A program made the translations under genes and the position numbers. DNA of 64,000 nt. Source: Rufibacter roseolus. Lineage in GTDB: Bacteria > Bacteroidota > Bacteroidia > Cytophagales > Hymenobacteraceae. The notes below the pieces were generated by a model, which did no database searches, had not been told where the DNA came from, and saw nothing but the letters and a program-made list of their open reading frames with translations. This document shows, in pieces, positions 33,557 through 41,422 of this stretch; positions within the stretch are counted from its first letter, which is position 1; each line of letters opens with the position of its first letter. The stretch spans positions 1,648,114 through 1,712,113 of the forward strand of contig NZ_JAFMSU010000002.1 in the NCBI RefSeq assembly GCF_017916365.1, in the 5' to 3' direction.

Positions 33557-34738
33557 TTACTCCACCACGTGGGCCACGAACTGAGAGAGGTTGGTAATGA
33601 TACCGCGCTCGCGGCGGAAACCGATGGCGCTGCCTTCACCGGCCCAGAAAACTCCGGCCTGGTAACGATAACCCTGGGTATCCTGGGGCAGTTCGGCCCA
33701 GGCCTGGTAAACGTGCGGTTGGTAGCCATAGTCACCCGTGGTAGAGGAAACATCGGTGTTCTCGTGGACCTGGATGTTCTGGCCCTCGCGGCCGAAGAAA
33801 GGTTTCTCCACGGCTTTGCCGGAGAAGGACGTAAACTCGGTTCTCAGTAACAGCGGATGATACGGGAACTGCTGCCAAAGCCAGGCCAGCATGCCTTTGC
33901 TTTGGAAAATGAGCGAGTATGCCGGATTGGCGATCATCACGCTGCGGGAATATTGCAGGTCAATGAGATCTGAGCAGAGGCCTGGCTCCAGCTCCAGGAA
34001 CAATTCCCAGGGCACCAGTTTGAACAGGAACGGGAACTTACGCCATTGCTCGGCGCCCACCTGGGCCCAGATGCCGCGCTCGGCGCCTAGCGTGGAGACT
34101 TGCATCTCATGGGCAGCGCAGATGTGGGTATCAAAACCGGCCTCGTGGGCGGATTGCGCCAGCACCTCGCAGTTGGTGTAGTCTTCTTTGCTATCAGGCA
34201 TGTAAATAAACAGCAGGGCGGGCTCTAACTCGGGGTTCAGGCCCTGCCAGGTGCGGAACTGCTCTACCAGACCTTCATACAGCCCGTTGGCCTGCTGGCT
34301 TTCGTTTTTGCCGGCAGCGGCCAGGCTGGCCCATTGCACGACTGCCGTCTCGGGGATGGCGGTGGCGGTATCGGCGTTGAACTCCAGCAGCTTCACACCC
34401 TCCGGGGTCTGCGCGAAGTCAAAGCGGCCGTAGATGTGCCAGTGGCGTTCATCGTTCCAAGAGTGCCGCACGGCCCGCCAAAGTTTCTCCGGAATCCCGA
34501 TCTTGCGCAGGAAATCATCGGGCACCTCTTCAGGAACGGCTTCCACCATCATCTGGTAAACCGAGGAGGCGGCCTCCAGAAGCTCATCGGCGGCGGCCTG
34601 GGTCAGGACCACCGCCTCACCGGACAGATAGGTCTGGCATTCTTCCTCCACTACCCACTCCCACCCCATCTGGCGGACCATTCTAGTCACATCGCCGTGG
34701 TGCGGCATCAGTTTTACAGGGAGCACGGTATCTGGCAT
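33557..34738 (-). CDS. Glutathionylspermidine-synthase-like ATP-grasp protein (YgiC-type)
   Basis: A 393-residue cytosolic protein with the ATP-grasp fold of the GSP synthetase domain. Family marks are KLLEFNADTATAIPETAVVQ, FFGREGQNIQV, and GSAIGFRRERGIITNLSQFV at the C-terminus. It lacks the amidase domain of E. coli Gsp, so it matches YgiC-like proteins, whose ligase activity is unproven. The next gene on the same strand upstream (34870) is a Gly/Ser-rich lipoprotein resembling YgiB, the same pairing as ygiB-ygiC of enterobacteria. The gap between them is about 130 bases. Confidence 0.9.
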   Translation of the reverse strand: MPDTVLPVKLMPHHGDVTRMVRQMGWEWVVEEECQTYLSGEAVVLTQAAADELLEAASSVYQMMVEAVPEEVPDDFLRKIGIPEKLWRAVRHSWNDERHWHIYGRFDFAQTPEGVKLLEFNADTATAIPETAVVQWASLAAAGKNESQQANGLYEGLVEQFRTWQGLNPELEPALLFIYMPDSKEDYTNCEVLAQSAHEAGFDTHICAAHEMQVSTLGAERGIWAQVGAEQWRKFPFLFKLVPWELFLELEPGLCSDLIDLQYSRSVMIANPAYSLIFQSKGMLAWLWQQFPYHPLLLRTEFTSFSGKAVEKPFFGREGQNIQVHENTDVSSTTGDYGYQPHVYQAWAELPQDTQGYRYQAGVFWAGEGSAIGFRRERGIITNLSQFVAHVVE

Positions 34739-34800
34739 AGCAGGAAATATCTTAAGTGGATAAAGGATACAAAAAGTTAATTATAACAAGGCGCTTCAAG

Positions 34801-34829
34801 GCCGTTTTGCGAAAAACAGCCCTGAAACG
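34801..34829. repeat. Truncated copy of the interspersed palindrome
   Basis: GCCGTTTTGC and GAAAAACAGCCCTGAAACG in the gap between the YgiB-like and YgiC-like genes; the left arm is shortened. Confidence 0.4.
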
Positions 34830-34869
34830 AAACTAAAATCAAGAAAGAGAAAAGACCAGCGCCAGCTGA

Positions 34870-35520
34870 TTAACCACCGAAGCCCGATCTTCCGCCGAAG
34901 CCTCCTGAGCTTCTTCCGAAGGTACCGGACCGGCTGCTGCTGGGGCGGGTGGACCGCACCGTACCGGAGGAGGTAGACGGACGGCTATACGCACCGGTGG
35001 TTCCCCTGAAAGCCTGGGCTCCCCTGCTCCGTTCGGCGTAGGTTTGCTGGCGCCAGGCATCGTTACGGCGCATGGTGGACGGGTTAGAGTAATACGCCGG
35101 GTTAGGATTCATCATGCGGCCAGCCATGTACCCGATGCTGCTCCACATCAACACGTTCATCAACCCGAAGCCAGAACCGTTCACCGGATTGGCCTGGGTG
35201 TATTGCTGCATCTGGCGCTCCAGTTCCAGACCCTTTAAGGTATCTACCTGCCCGTTGTTATGCTTGAGAATAGCCATCACCTGGCCGGGGCCGGCGGGAC
35301 GCTCGTCGGTGATGCGCCAGTTGTCCGGGCTGATCTCCGTCATCTCGGTGATCACGCCCTGGCTGTACTGCGGGGCAGCCTCACCGGCATTCCACTCCGT
35401 GGAGGCTTCGTTCTGGGCCGAGCGGTTATCTGAGCAGGAAGATAGCCCCAGGCAGGCGGCGGCACTCACCAACAGTACGTTGCGTGAGAAATCACCAATG
35501 AGGAAATAGCGCTTTTTCAT
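34870..35520 (-). CDS. Gly/Ser-rich lipoprotein, YgiB/UPF0323-like
   Basis: A 216-residue lipoprotein (lipobox LGLSSC at about residues 24-29). The middle has AILKHNNGQVDTLKGLELER and GLMNVLMWSSIGYMAGRMMN, a conserved hydrophobic loop; the last 60 residues are Ser/Gly/Arg-rich and end GGRSGFGG. I see likeness to YgiB (DUF1190) and to UPF0323 lipoproteins, both found beside GSP-synthase-like genes; the match is from memory. Function unknown; probably works with the ATP-grasp protein encoded downstream. Confidence 0.75.
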   Translation of the reverse strand: MKKRYFLIGDFSRNVLLVSAAACLGLSSCSDNRSAQNEASTEWNAGEAAPQYSQGVITEMTEISPDNWRITDERPAGPGQVMAILKHNNGQVDTLKGLELERQMQQYTQANPVNGSGFGLMNVLMWSSIGYMAGRMMNPNPAYYSNPSTMRRNDAWRQQTYAERSRGAQAFRGTTGAYSRPSTSSGTVRSTRPSSSRSGTFGRSSGGFGGRSGFGG

Positions 35521-35536
35521 GGTTAAGGATACGCAG

Positions 35537-35575
35537 CCGTTTAGGGCTGGTTTTTGTAAAAGTAAGCTTTAAACG
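35537..35575. repeat. Copy of the interspersed palindrome
   Basis: CCGTTTAGGGCTGGTTTT and AAGCTTTAAACGC flank TGTAAAAGT. It lies between murI and the lipoprotein gene. Confidence 0.55.
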
Positions 35576-35611
35576 CAAACCAAAGGATTAGTCGCAGATT
35601 CAACGGTTTTC

Positions 35612-36430
35612 TTACTCCCACAGCGGATAATGTTCCAAATGTACTTTCTGCTGAAAAAAGATCTGGGTAGAGGCCTCAAAGGAAACCGTGTAATCTGATA
35701 CATAGAAGTGCGGCTCGCCAGGCAACCGCTCAGAGGCGATACCGGTTTCTGCCAGCACTTTGCCCAGGTGCCTGGCCACCAGTTCTGAGGCATCCAGCAC
35801 CTCTACCCGGCCCTGGTAAAAATCAGTGATCTGTTCTTTAATAAGCGGATAGTGCGTACAGCCCAGAATCAAAGCTTCAATGTTCGCCAGCGCCGGGTCT
35901 GACAGATACGTCTGGATCACGCTCTCTGAGATGGTGTTGTTGAAGAAGCCTTCCTCAATCATGGGCGCCAGCAGTGGCGTGGCCACAGACTTTAGTTGCA
36001 CCCCGGCGTTGAGGTCATCAATCTTCTTTTTATAGACGTTGGAGTTCACGGTCTGTTTGGTGCCTATGAGGCCCACGGTTTTCCCCGCGAACCTTTCTCC
36101 CACATACTGCACCACAGGGTCAATCACATTCAGGACATGGGCCTTACTGCCAACGTATTCCCGCACCAGTTCATAGGCCGCCGCTGATGCAGAATTGCAC
36201 GCAATGAGAATTATTTTACAATTCTGCCTTATAAGCAGGTCGCAGATTTTGACAGAGTACGCCTGTATGGCGGCCGTTGATTTATCGCCGTAAGGCAGGT
36301 GGGCGGTATCCCCAAAGTAGACCAGTTGTTCCTCGGGTAAATGCGCTTTAATCGCTTTAGCAACGGTTAAGCCGCCTATTCCGCTATCAAAAACACCTAA
36401 GGGGCGCGCCCAGTTTTCAGCTTTTATCAT
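35612..36430 (-). CDS. murI: Glutamate racemase
   Basis: A 272-residue cytosolic enzyme that makes D-glutamate for peptidoglycan. The two catalytic Cys are in IACNSASAA and LGCTHYPLI, and the start RPLGVFDSGIGGLTVAKAI is the family signature with the catalytic Asp. The start at 36430 gives the usual length; the longer frame from 36481 adds 17 residues with no match. It is transcribed on its own, divergent from the SPW-repeat gene. Confidence 0.95.
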   Translation of the reverse strand: MIKAENWARPLGVFDSGIGGLTVAKAIKAHLPEEQLVYFGDTAHLPYGDKSTAAIQAYSVKICDLLIRQNCKIILIACNSASAAAYELVREYVGSKAHVLNVIDPVVQYVGERFAGKTVGLIGTKQTVNSNVYKKKIDDLNAGVQLKSVATPLLAPMIEEGFFNNTISESVIQTYLSDPALANIEALILGCTHYPLIKEQITDFYQGRVEVLDASELVARHLGKVLAETGIASERLPGEPHFYVSDYTVSFEASTQIFFQQKVHLEHYPLWE

Positions 36431-36503
36431 CTGTAGGAAATTACGCGGGATGGGGTAAAAACAGACCATCCGTAAAAACACTCATATTTATAAAATGCAA
36501 ATC

Positions 36504-36517
36504 TAAAATGCATTTTA
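36504..36517. promoter_or_regulatory. Perfect 14-bp palindrome in a divergent gap
   Basis: TAAAATGCATTTTA between murI and the SPW-repeat gene, overlapped by a partial copy (AAAATGCAAAT) 14 bases before it. It could be an operator; no regulator is known. Confidence 0.3.
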
Positions 36518-36585
36518 CTGCAACAACCCTAAATCAATGGGCGTAAAAGACCATACAAGTTGAAACTAAAAAAGGAGGAATAAAA

Positions 36586-36978
36586 ATGAAAGTAATGTCA
36601 ACCCGTGCCCACGGGATCATGGATTATCTGGTGGGTCTACTATTAATTGCTGCTCCATTTGTCCTTGATTTTGACCGTGGCGGAGCAGAGACTTGGGTGC
36701 CTGTGATTGTGGGTGCCGTGATTATTTTACAGAACCTCATGACTAACTGGGAAGTAGGCGTGTTCAGAGCCTTGTCTGCTAACATGCACTTGAACATGGA
36801 TTACCTGATTGGTATTTTCTTAGCCGCGTCTCCCTGGATCTTCAATTTTGACGAGTATGTATACCTGCCACACCTGATTGTAGGTATCGTGATTTTATTG
36901 CAAGCCATGATGACTCGTGTAGTGCCAGCCCACGGGGCCGTTACCAACGCTAGAATGCACCACGGCCACACCCACTAA
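36586..36978 (+). CDS. SPW-repeat membrane protein
   Basis: A 130-residue membrane protein with four helices in two repeats; each has an APFVLDFD or ASPWIFNFDEY segment and an ILQNLMTN/LLQAMMTRV end, the mark of the SPW repeat family. Its function is unknown. The gene has an exceptional AGGAGG at 36573-36578, seven bases before the ATG, the only strong Shine-Dalgarno noted in the window, and ends in a canonical terminator. The C-terminal tail is His-rich (MHHGHTH). Confidence 0.9.
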   Translation: MKVMSTRAHGIMDYLVGLLLIAAPFVLDFDRGGAETWVPVIVGAVIILQNLMTNWEVGVFRALSANMHLNMDYLIGIFLAASPWIFNFDEYVYLPHLIVGIVILLQAMMTRVVPAHGAVTNARMHHGHTH

Positions 36979-37025
36979 GGGTAGTGATTAGATTGAGTTA
37001 ATTGAGTTAAAGACAAAGCAGAAAG

Positions 37026-37050
37026 GGCCGGGATTTTCCCGGCCTTTTTT
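37026..37050 (+). terminator. Canonical Rho-independent terminator
   Basis: GGCCGGGA and TCCCGGCC with a TTT loop, followed by six T at 37045-37050. It ends the SPW-repeat gene. Confidence 0.9.
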
Positions 37051-37102
37051 GTGCCCTCCATTTTTCCCTGAACTGTCTCTGGTTTACGCTTTTCTGTTTG
37101 CG

Positions 37103-37110
37103 TACCTTTG
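37103..37110 (+). promoter_or_regulatory. TAnnTTTG promoter box four bases before an ATG
   Basis: TACCTTTG at 37103-37110, then CGCC and ATG at 37115. If transcription starts 5-7 bases past the box, the mRNA begins at or within the start codon, i.e. is leaderless. Confidence 0.65.
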
Positions 37111-37114
37111 CGCC

Positions 37115-39016
37115 ATGAATTACCTTTCAGCAGACTCTATCTCTAAAAGCTTCGGCGACCGCTGGCTTTTCCAGAACCTTACTTTTGGCCTTAACCGCGG
37201 GCAGCGCATTGCATTGATCGGCGCCAATGGGGCCGGCAAAACCACCCTTCTCCAGATTCTGGCGGGCACCATTCCGCCAGACGGCGGTAGCGTAAGCGTG
37301 CGCAAGGGCATCAAAGTGGGCTATCTCTGGCAACAGCCTGAGTTCCCGGCAGGCGCCACCGTGCAGGATGCCATTTTCTCGGGCCAGACCGAGGTACTGG
37401 ATGCCATCAGAGACTACGAGGCTTGCCTGGAAGACCCTAATACCTCTGACAAACGCATGCAGCAGGTGATGGAGCGCATGGAAACCCTGCATGCCTGGGA
37501 ATACGAGGTGCGCACCAAGCAGATCCTGGGTAAACTGGGCATCCAGAACCTGGACGTACAAGTGGAGCACCTTTCCGGCGGACAGAAGAAGCGCGTGGCT
37601 ATGGCCCGGGTCCTGATTGAGGAACCAGACCTGCTCATCCTGGATGAGCCTACCAACCACCTGGATCTGGAAACCATTGAGTGGTTTGAGAACCTCCTGA
37701 CTACAGAACAGACCACCTTATTGATGGTGACCCACGACCGTTACTTCCTGGACCAGGTAGCCAACGAGATTGCGGAGCTGGACCGTGGCCAAGTATATAC
37801 TTACAAAGGCAACTACAGCTATTACGTAGAGAAAAAGGCCGAGCAGGAAGAAGCCAACGCCGCTGAGATGGGTAAGGCCAAGCAACTCCTGAAGAAGGAA
37901 CTGGAGTGGATGCGCAAGCAGCCGCGCGCCCGGGGCACCAAGTCCAAGTCAAGGGTAGATGCATTCTATGACCTCAAAGACAAGACCTCACAGAAAGACT
38001 CCCGCACTTCCCTAGAACTGTCAGTGAAAAGCACCCGCCAGGGAAACCAGATCCTGGAGATTGACCACCTGAGCAAAAGCTTCGGGGACAAAGTAGTGCT
38101 GAATGATTTCAGCTACATCTTCCGGAAGAAAGACCGCGTGGGCATTGTGGGCCCGAACGGCGCCGGCAAAACCACCTTCCTGAACATGCTCACTGGCCGT
38201 CTGGCACCAGACAGCGGCGAGATCATTGCCGGCCAGACCACCGTATTCGGTTACTACACCCAGTCTGAGCTTACTTTCAACGAGAACCAGCGCGTAATTG
38301 ACGTGGTGAAGGAAGTAGCCGAGGTAGTGGAAACCGGCAACGGCGAGGTGATCACCGCCAGCCAGTTCCTGCAGCACTTCCAGTTTCCGCCGGCCCAGCA
38401 GTACACGTTTGTGAGCAAACTGAGTGGCGGCGAGAAGCGGCGCCTGCAGTTACTGCGCGTGCTCATCAAGAACCCCAACTTCCTCATCCTGGATGAGCCC
38501 ACCAACGACCTGGACATCCAGACGCTGAACATCCTGGAGGACTTCCTCTTGAACTTCGGGGGTTCCCTGCTCATCGTGTCTCACGACCGTTATTTCATGG
38601 ACCGCCTGGTGGAGCACTTGTTTGTGTTTGAGGAAAACGGCCAGCTCCGCGACTTCCCCGGCAACTACACAGACTACCGCGAGTGGGCCAAGGAGCACGA
38701 GAACATGAAGCTGGACGAGGTGAAACCAATTGTAAAAGAAACCACTGCCCCAGCCTCAACCCCAGCTCCAGCCGCTGCCCCCGTAGCAGATGCCACGCCT
38801 AAACGGAAAGCTTCTTTTAAGGAAAAGCAGGAATATGAGCGCCTGGAAAAGGAGATTGAAAACCTGGAAGCCGAAAAGGACACTTTAGCGGAAGAAATGA
38901 ATTCCGGCGCTGCCGATCATAAGCGCCTGGCAGAACTGGCCCAACGCATCAAAGACATCAACACTGCGGTAGAAACCAAAACCGAGCGCTGGCTGGAACT
39001 GGCGGAGATTGTTTGA
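37115..39016 (+). CDS. ABC-F family ATPase, Uup-like
   Basis: A 633-residue soluble protein with two ABC domains and no membrane part. Domain 1: Walker A GANGAGKTTLL, signature LSGGQKKRVAMAR, Walker B LLILDEPTNHLD. Domain 2: GPNGAGKTTFL, LSGGEKRRLQLLR, FLILDEPTNDLD. A Pro/Ala linker is followed by a C-terminal coiled coil (about residues 565-633), as in Uup, which acts on ribosomes or branched DNA. The start at 37115 is chosen because the longer frame opens inside the upstream terminator. Confidence 0.93.
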   Translation: MNYLSADSISKSFGDRWLFQNLTFGLNRGQRIALIGANGAGKTTLLQILAGTIPPDGGSVSVRKGIKVGYLWQQPEFPAGATVQDAIFSGQTEVLDAIRDYEACLEDPNTSDKRMQQVMERMETLHAWEYEVRTKQILGKLGIQNLDVQVEHLSGGQKKRVAMARVLIEEPDLLILDEPTNHLDLETIEWFENLLTTEQTTLLMVTHDRYFLDQVANEIAELDRGQVYTYKGNYSYYVEKKAEQEEANAAEMGKAKQLLKKELEWMRKQPRARGTKSKSRVDAFYDLKDKTSQKDSRTSLELSVKSTRQGNQILEIDHLSKSFGDKVVLNDFSYIFRKKDRVGIVGPNGAGKTTFLNMLTGRLAPDSGEIIAGQTTVFGYYTQSELTFNENQRVIDVVKEVAEVVETGNGEVITASQFLQHFQFPPAQQYTFVSKLSGGEKRRLQLLRVLIKNPNFLILDEPTNDLDIQTLNILEDFLLNFGGSLLIVSHDRYFMDRLVEHLFVFEENGQLRDFPGNYTDYREWAKEHENMKLDEVKPIVKETTAPASTPAPAAAPVADATPKRKASFKEKQEYERLEKEIENLEAEKDTLAEEMNSGAADHKRLAELAQRIKDINTAVETKTERWLELAEIV

Positions 39017-39053
39017 TATAAGTATCAGGAAGCACGTATCAAGTATCACGATG

Positions 39054-39107
39054 AAGGTCTCAATTTCAGGCTCGTTTCCTAAAAAATGAGCCTAAAACTG
39101 AGACCTT
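39054..39107. repeat. Extended copy of the interspersed palindrome
   Basis: Outer arms AAGGTCTCA and TGAGACCTT and inner arms TTTCAGGCTC and GAGCCTAAAA flank GTTTCCTAAAAAAT. Mismatches sit at two positions. It may act as the first terminator of the ABC-F gene. Confidence 0.6.
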
Positions 39108-39127
39108 CGGCTTTTCTGGGCATTTCC

Positions 39128-39163
39128 ATTTCCAGGCTAATTTTCTAAAATCGGCCTTTAAAC
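39128..39163. repeat. Copy of the interspersed palindrome
   Basis: TTTCCAGGCTAATTTTCT and AAAATCGGCCTTTAAAC. Confidence 0.45.
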
Positions 39164-39221
39164 AGGGAAACTTAACTTGCCTTGGCAAGAGACAAACATC
39201 CTTCTTTAATTGATAGGGCCA

Positions 39222-39271
39222 AAAGCAGCCCGGCCCGGAAGGATTATATTCCTTCCGGGCCGGGCTGCTTT
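39222..39271. terminator. Long bidirectional terminator
   Basis: A perfect 22-bp stem, arms at 39222-39243 and 39250-39271 (core CAGCCCGGCCCGGAAGGA), loop TTATAT. It can end both convergent genes. Confidence 0.8.
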
Positions 39272-39304
39272 ATTATCGTTCGTCCTGCAACCTGATACGT
39301 GCTA

Positions 39305-39985
39305 CTAATACACGTTGGGTTTACGTTGGTAACTAAAGGAGAAACCTACTTTCTGCGGGGTACTCACCTGCTGTTCCTCCAGTTTCTGCTTCACAGTTAT
39401 TTTCCTGATTTCCTCTACATCCGGGGCGATAAGGTCATTGTTCACGGAGGCCACCATGGCGCTTTCAATGAAGAGCCGAAGCGTTTCCTCGGTAATCACG
39501 TTTCTGGCCATGTCATTGTAGGTGAGGTCAAGCTGCTTCACGCCTTCCAGGTAGAAGTGATTTTCTATGTTGATGAGCACCCGACCCAGCAGATAGCCGG
39601 GATCGTTCAGGCGGTTGTATTTGATGGAATCTGCCATGAAGTTGTAGGCCATGATGTGCCCGAAGAATCGGCGGCGGAAGTCTTCATCCACATAGCGGCT
39701 CTTCATGAGTTCATGGTCCTCGGGAAGGGTGATCACGTTGGAGTGCATCACAAACATGAGCAGGTCGCCGGAAAATTTAATATGGAACTCAAAGTCATTG
39801 ATGCTGCGGTATTCAATGACCACGTTGGAATCTACCTCGTTTATTCTTTTCCTAAGATTATCCACCAACTCAATAGAACAGGCTCTTAGTTGCTCAAAAA
39901 TGGTGCGGGTATTTCTGAAAATAGCTTGCTTGGTTGTTGACTTCTGCCGCAATCCCTCAAAAATGGTCTCAATTCTATCTTCCAT
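39305..39985 (-). CDS. Conserved cytosolic protein of unknown function
   Basis: A 226-residue protein without signal peptide or membrane helix. It has an N-terminal helical part rich in charged residues (RIETIFEGLRQKSTTKQAIF), then mixed alpha/beta sequence with VIEYRSINDFEFHIKFSGDL and MAYNFMADSIKYNRLNDPGY. Such proteins are, in my recollection, found widely in Cytophagales as hypothetical. No catalytic motif can be named. It lies alone between the ABC-F gene and the CoA-transferase. Confidence 0.7.
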   Translation of the reverse strand: MEDRIETIFEGLRQKSTTKQAIFRNTRTIFEQLRACSIELVDNLRKRINEVDSNVVIEYRSINDFEFHIKFSGDLLMFVMHSNVITLPEDHELMKSRYVDEDFRRRFFGHIMAYNFMADSIKYNRLNDPGYLLGRVLINIENHFYLEGVKQLDLTYNDMARNVITEETLRLFIESAMVASVNNDLIAPDVEEIRKITVKQKLEEQQVSTPQKVGFSFSYQRKPNVY

Positions 39986-40065
39986 GGTACACCGTTTCGT
40001 AAGACATATTGCTGTGCCCGCAAAGGCAATGCATCTTTAATAGTACTTTCCGCAAGGACTTTAGG

Positions 40066-41286
40066 TTATAAATTTCCTGATTCAGCCGGGAAGATAAGTT
40101 TCTTTTGGGCTAGTTCCTGCATTTCTGAGCCAGAAACACCCGTTTTTTCCTGTAGCACCTGCCAGGTATGCTGCCCAAGGCGGGGCGGCTCAGAAATAGC
40201 AAAATGCGTAGATGCTGGCCCTGTAAAAGCAATCTGCCGCACCCCTTGGGGCTTCCCTTCTCCGTTTGTCAGCAACTGAGACTGCACCAATGGCTGAGTC
40301 AGAGCCTCTGATACGGAATGCACCGCCCCGGCCGGAACATGCTGTGCTACCAAAGCCTCCAGAAGTTCTTTCTGCGGAACCCTGGAGACCAACTCCCGAA
40401 GCTTATGGTTGAGAGAATCCCGGTGAAGGACCCGCTGCCAGTTGGTCTGATATTGGTCATTCTGGGCCAGCTCCGGCTCGCCCAGAACCCGGCAGAGTGC
40501 CTGGAACTGCCGGTCATCGCCAACGGCCAAAACCACCTCTTTACCGTCTTCGGTGCGATAAACAGTGCCGTAGGGCACGATATTAGGATGCTCTGAGCCC
40601 ATTCTCTGCGGATCTATCCCTCCTACCAGGAAATTGGTGGCCTGGTTGGCCAGGGAGGAGATGGCTGCCTTGAGAAGTGAAACCTCTATGTACTGCCCCA
40701 ACCCGGTTTTCTCTCTTCGGTAAAGCCCGGCTAAGAGTCCTTCCTTAAGCTGATGGGCAGCCAGAAGGTCAATCAAAGCCACGGGCATTTTCACGGGCGG
40801 ACCATCTGGTTCCCCGTTAAGGAACATAAAACCTGCCTCGGCCTGCAATACGGCGTCATATCCCGCCCGGGGCACCTCGCTCCCATACCCGGTGATATGG
40901 CCATACAGCAGCCTGGGGTTGTGTTGTGACAGCGTGGCATAATCCATCTGCAGCTTTTCGGCATCGCCGGGTTTGAAACTGACCAGCGCCACATCTGCCC
41001 CGGTGATAATCTTATAGACCAATTCTTTCCCTTCTTCACTGGACAAGTCCAGCACCACGGATTTCTTCCCCCAGTTAGCGGAGGCAAAGTACGCCGACAC
41101 GGAATTGGAAGGACTTTCTGAAGGCAGTTTCCAGCGACGGGTCACGTCTCCCTGGGTTTTGGGGCTTTCAATCTTTATCACCTCGGCGCCCATCTCCGCG
41201 AAGAACTGACCTACGCTGGGCCCGGCCAACACACTCGCAAACTCCACTACCACCAGATTTTGAAAAAGCCCTTTGTCTGAATCCAT
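40066..41286 (-). CDS. CaiB/BaiF family CoA-transferase (class III)
   Basis: A 406-residue cytosolic enzyme that moves CoA between carboxylic acids. Family marks: VVEFASVLAGPSVGQFFAEM, the GADVIKIE-like GAEVIKIESP, then YFASANWGKKSVVLDL and GYDAVLQAEAGFM with its catalytic Asp in the first half. The start at 41286 gives the usual family start; the longer frame from 41358 runs through a palindrome copy and adds 24 residues that match nothing. Substrate unknown; gene isolated. Confidence 0.93.
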   Translation of the reverse strand: MDSDKGLFQNLVVVEFASVLAGPSVGQFFAEMGAEVIKIESPKTQGDVTRRWKLPSESPSNSVSAYFASANWGKKSVVLDLSSEEGKELVYKIITGADVALVSFKPGDAEKLQMDYATLSQHNPRLLYGHITGYGSEVPRAGYDAVLQAEAGFMFLNGEPDGPPVKMPVALIDLLAAHQLKEGLLAGLYRREKTGLGQYIEVSLLKAAISSLANQATNFLVGGIDPQRMGSEHPNIVPYGTVYRTEDGKEVVLAVGDDRQFQALCRVLGEPELAQNDQYQTNWQRVLHRDSLNHKLRELVSRVPQKELLEALVAQHVPAGAVHSVSEALTQPLVQSQLLTNGEGKPQGVRQIAFTGPASTHFAISEPPRLGQHTWQVLQEKTGVSGSEMQELAQKKLIFPAESGNL

Positions 41287-41287
41287 G

Positions 41288-41325
41288 CGTTTTAATGCTG
41301 TTTTTCCAAAAATGGGCAAAAAAGA
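41288..41325. repeat. Copy of the interspersed palindrome at a gene start
   Basis: CGTTTTAATGCTGTTTTTCC and AAAAATGGGCAAAAAAG directly before the ATG of the CoA-transferase. It makes the spurious longer reading frame. Confidence 0.5.
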
Positions 41326-41363
41326 ACAAACGCAACCACCCTGCCCTGGCAGGTCCATAAAAA

Positions 41364-41396
41364 AAGTAGGCAGCGACCAAAGATCGCTGCCTACTT
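41364..41396 (-). terminator. Terminator of the first Asn/Gly-repeat protein gene
   Basis: AAGTAGGCAGCGA and TCGCTGCCTACTT, 13-bp stem, loop CCAAAGA; the minus strand ends in seven T. Similar in sequence to the terminator at 44455-44487. Confidence 0.85.
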
Positions 41397-41422
41397 AGCA
41401 TCCTATCAATCCAATTCTATTT

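Larger units (their letters stand above)
39017..39304. other. Intergenic region packed with inverted repeats
   Basis: Between the convergent ABC-F gene and the unknown gene at 39305. It holds a long repeat-based hairpin (39054-39107), a second palindrome copy (39128-39163) and a 22-bp-stem terminator (39222-39271). Confidence 0.7.
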
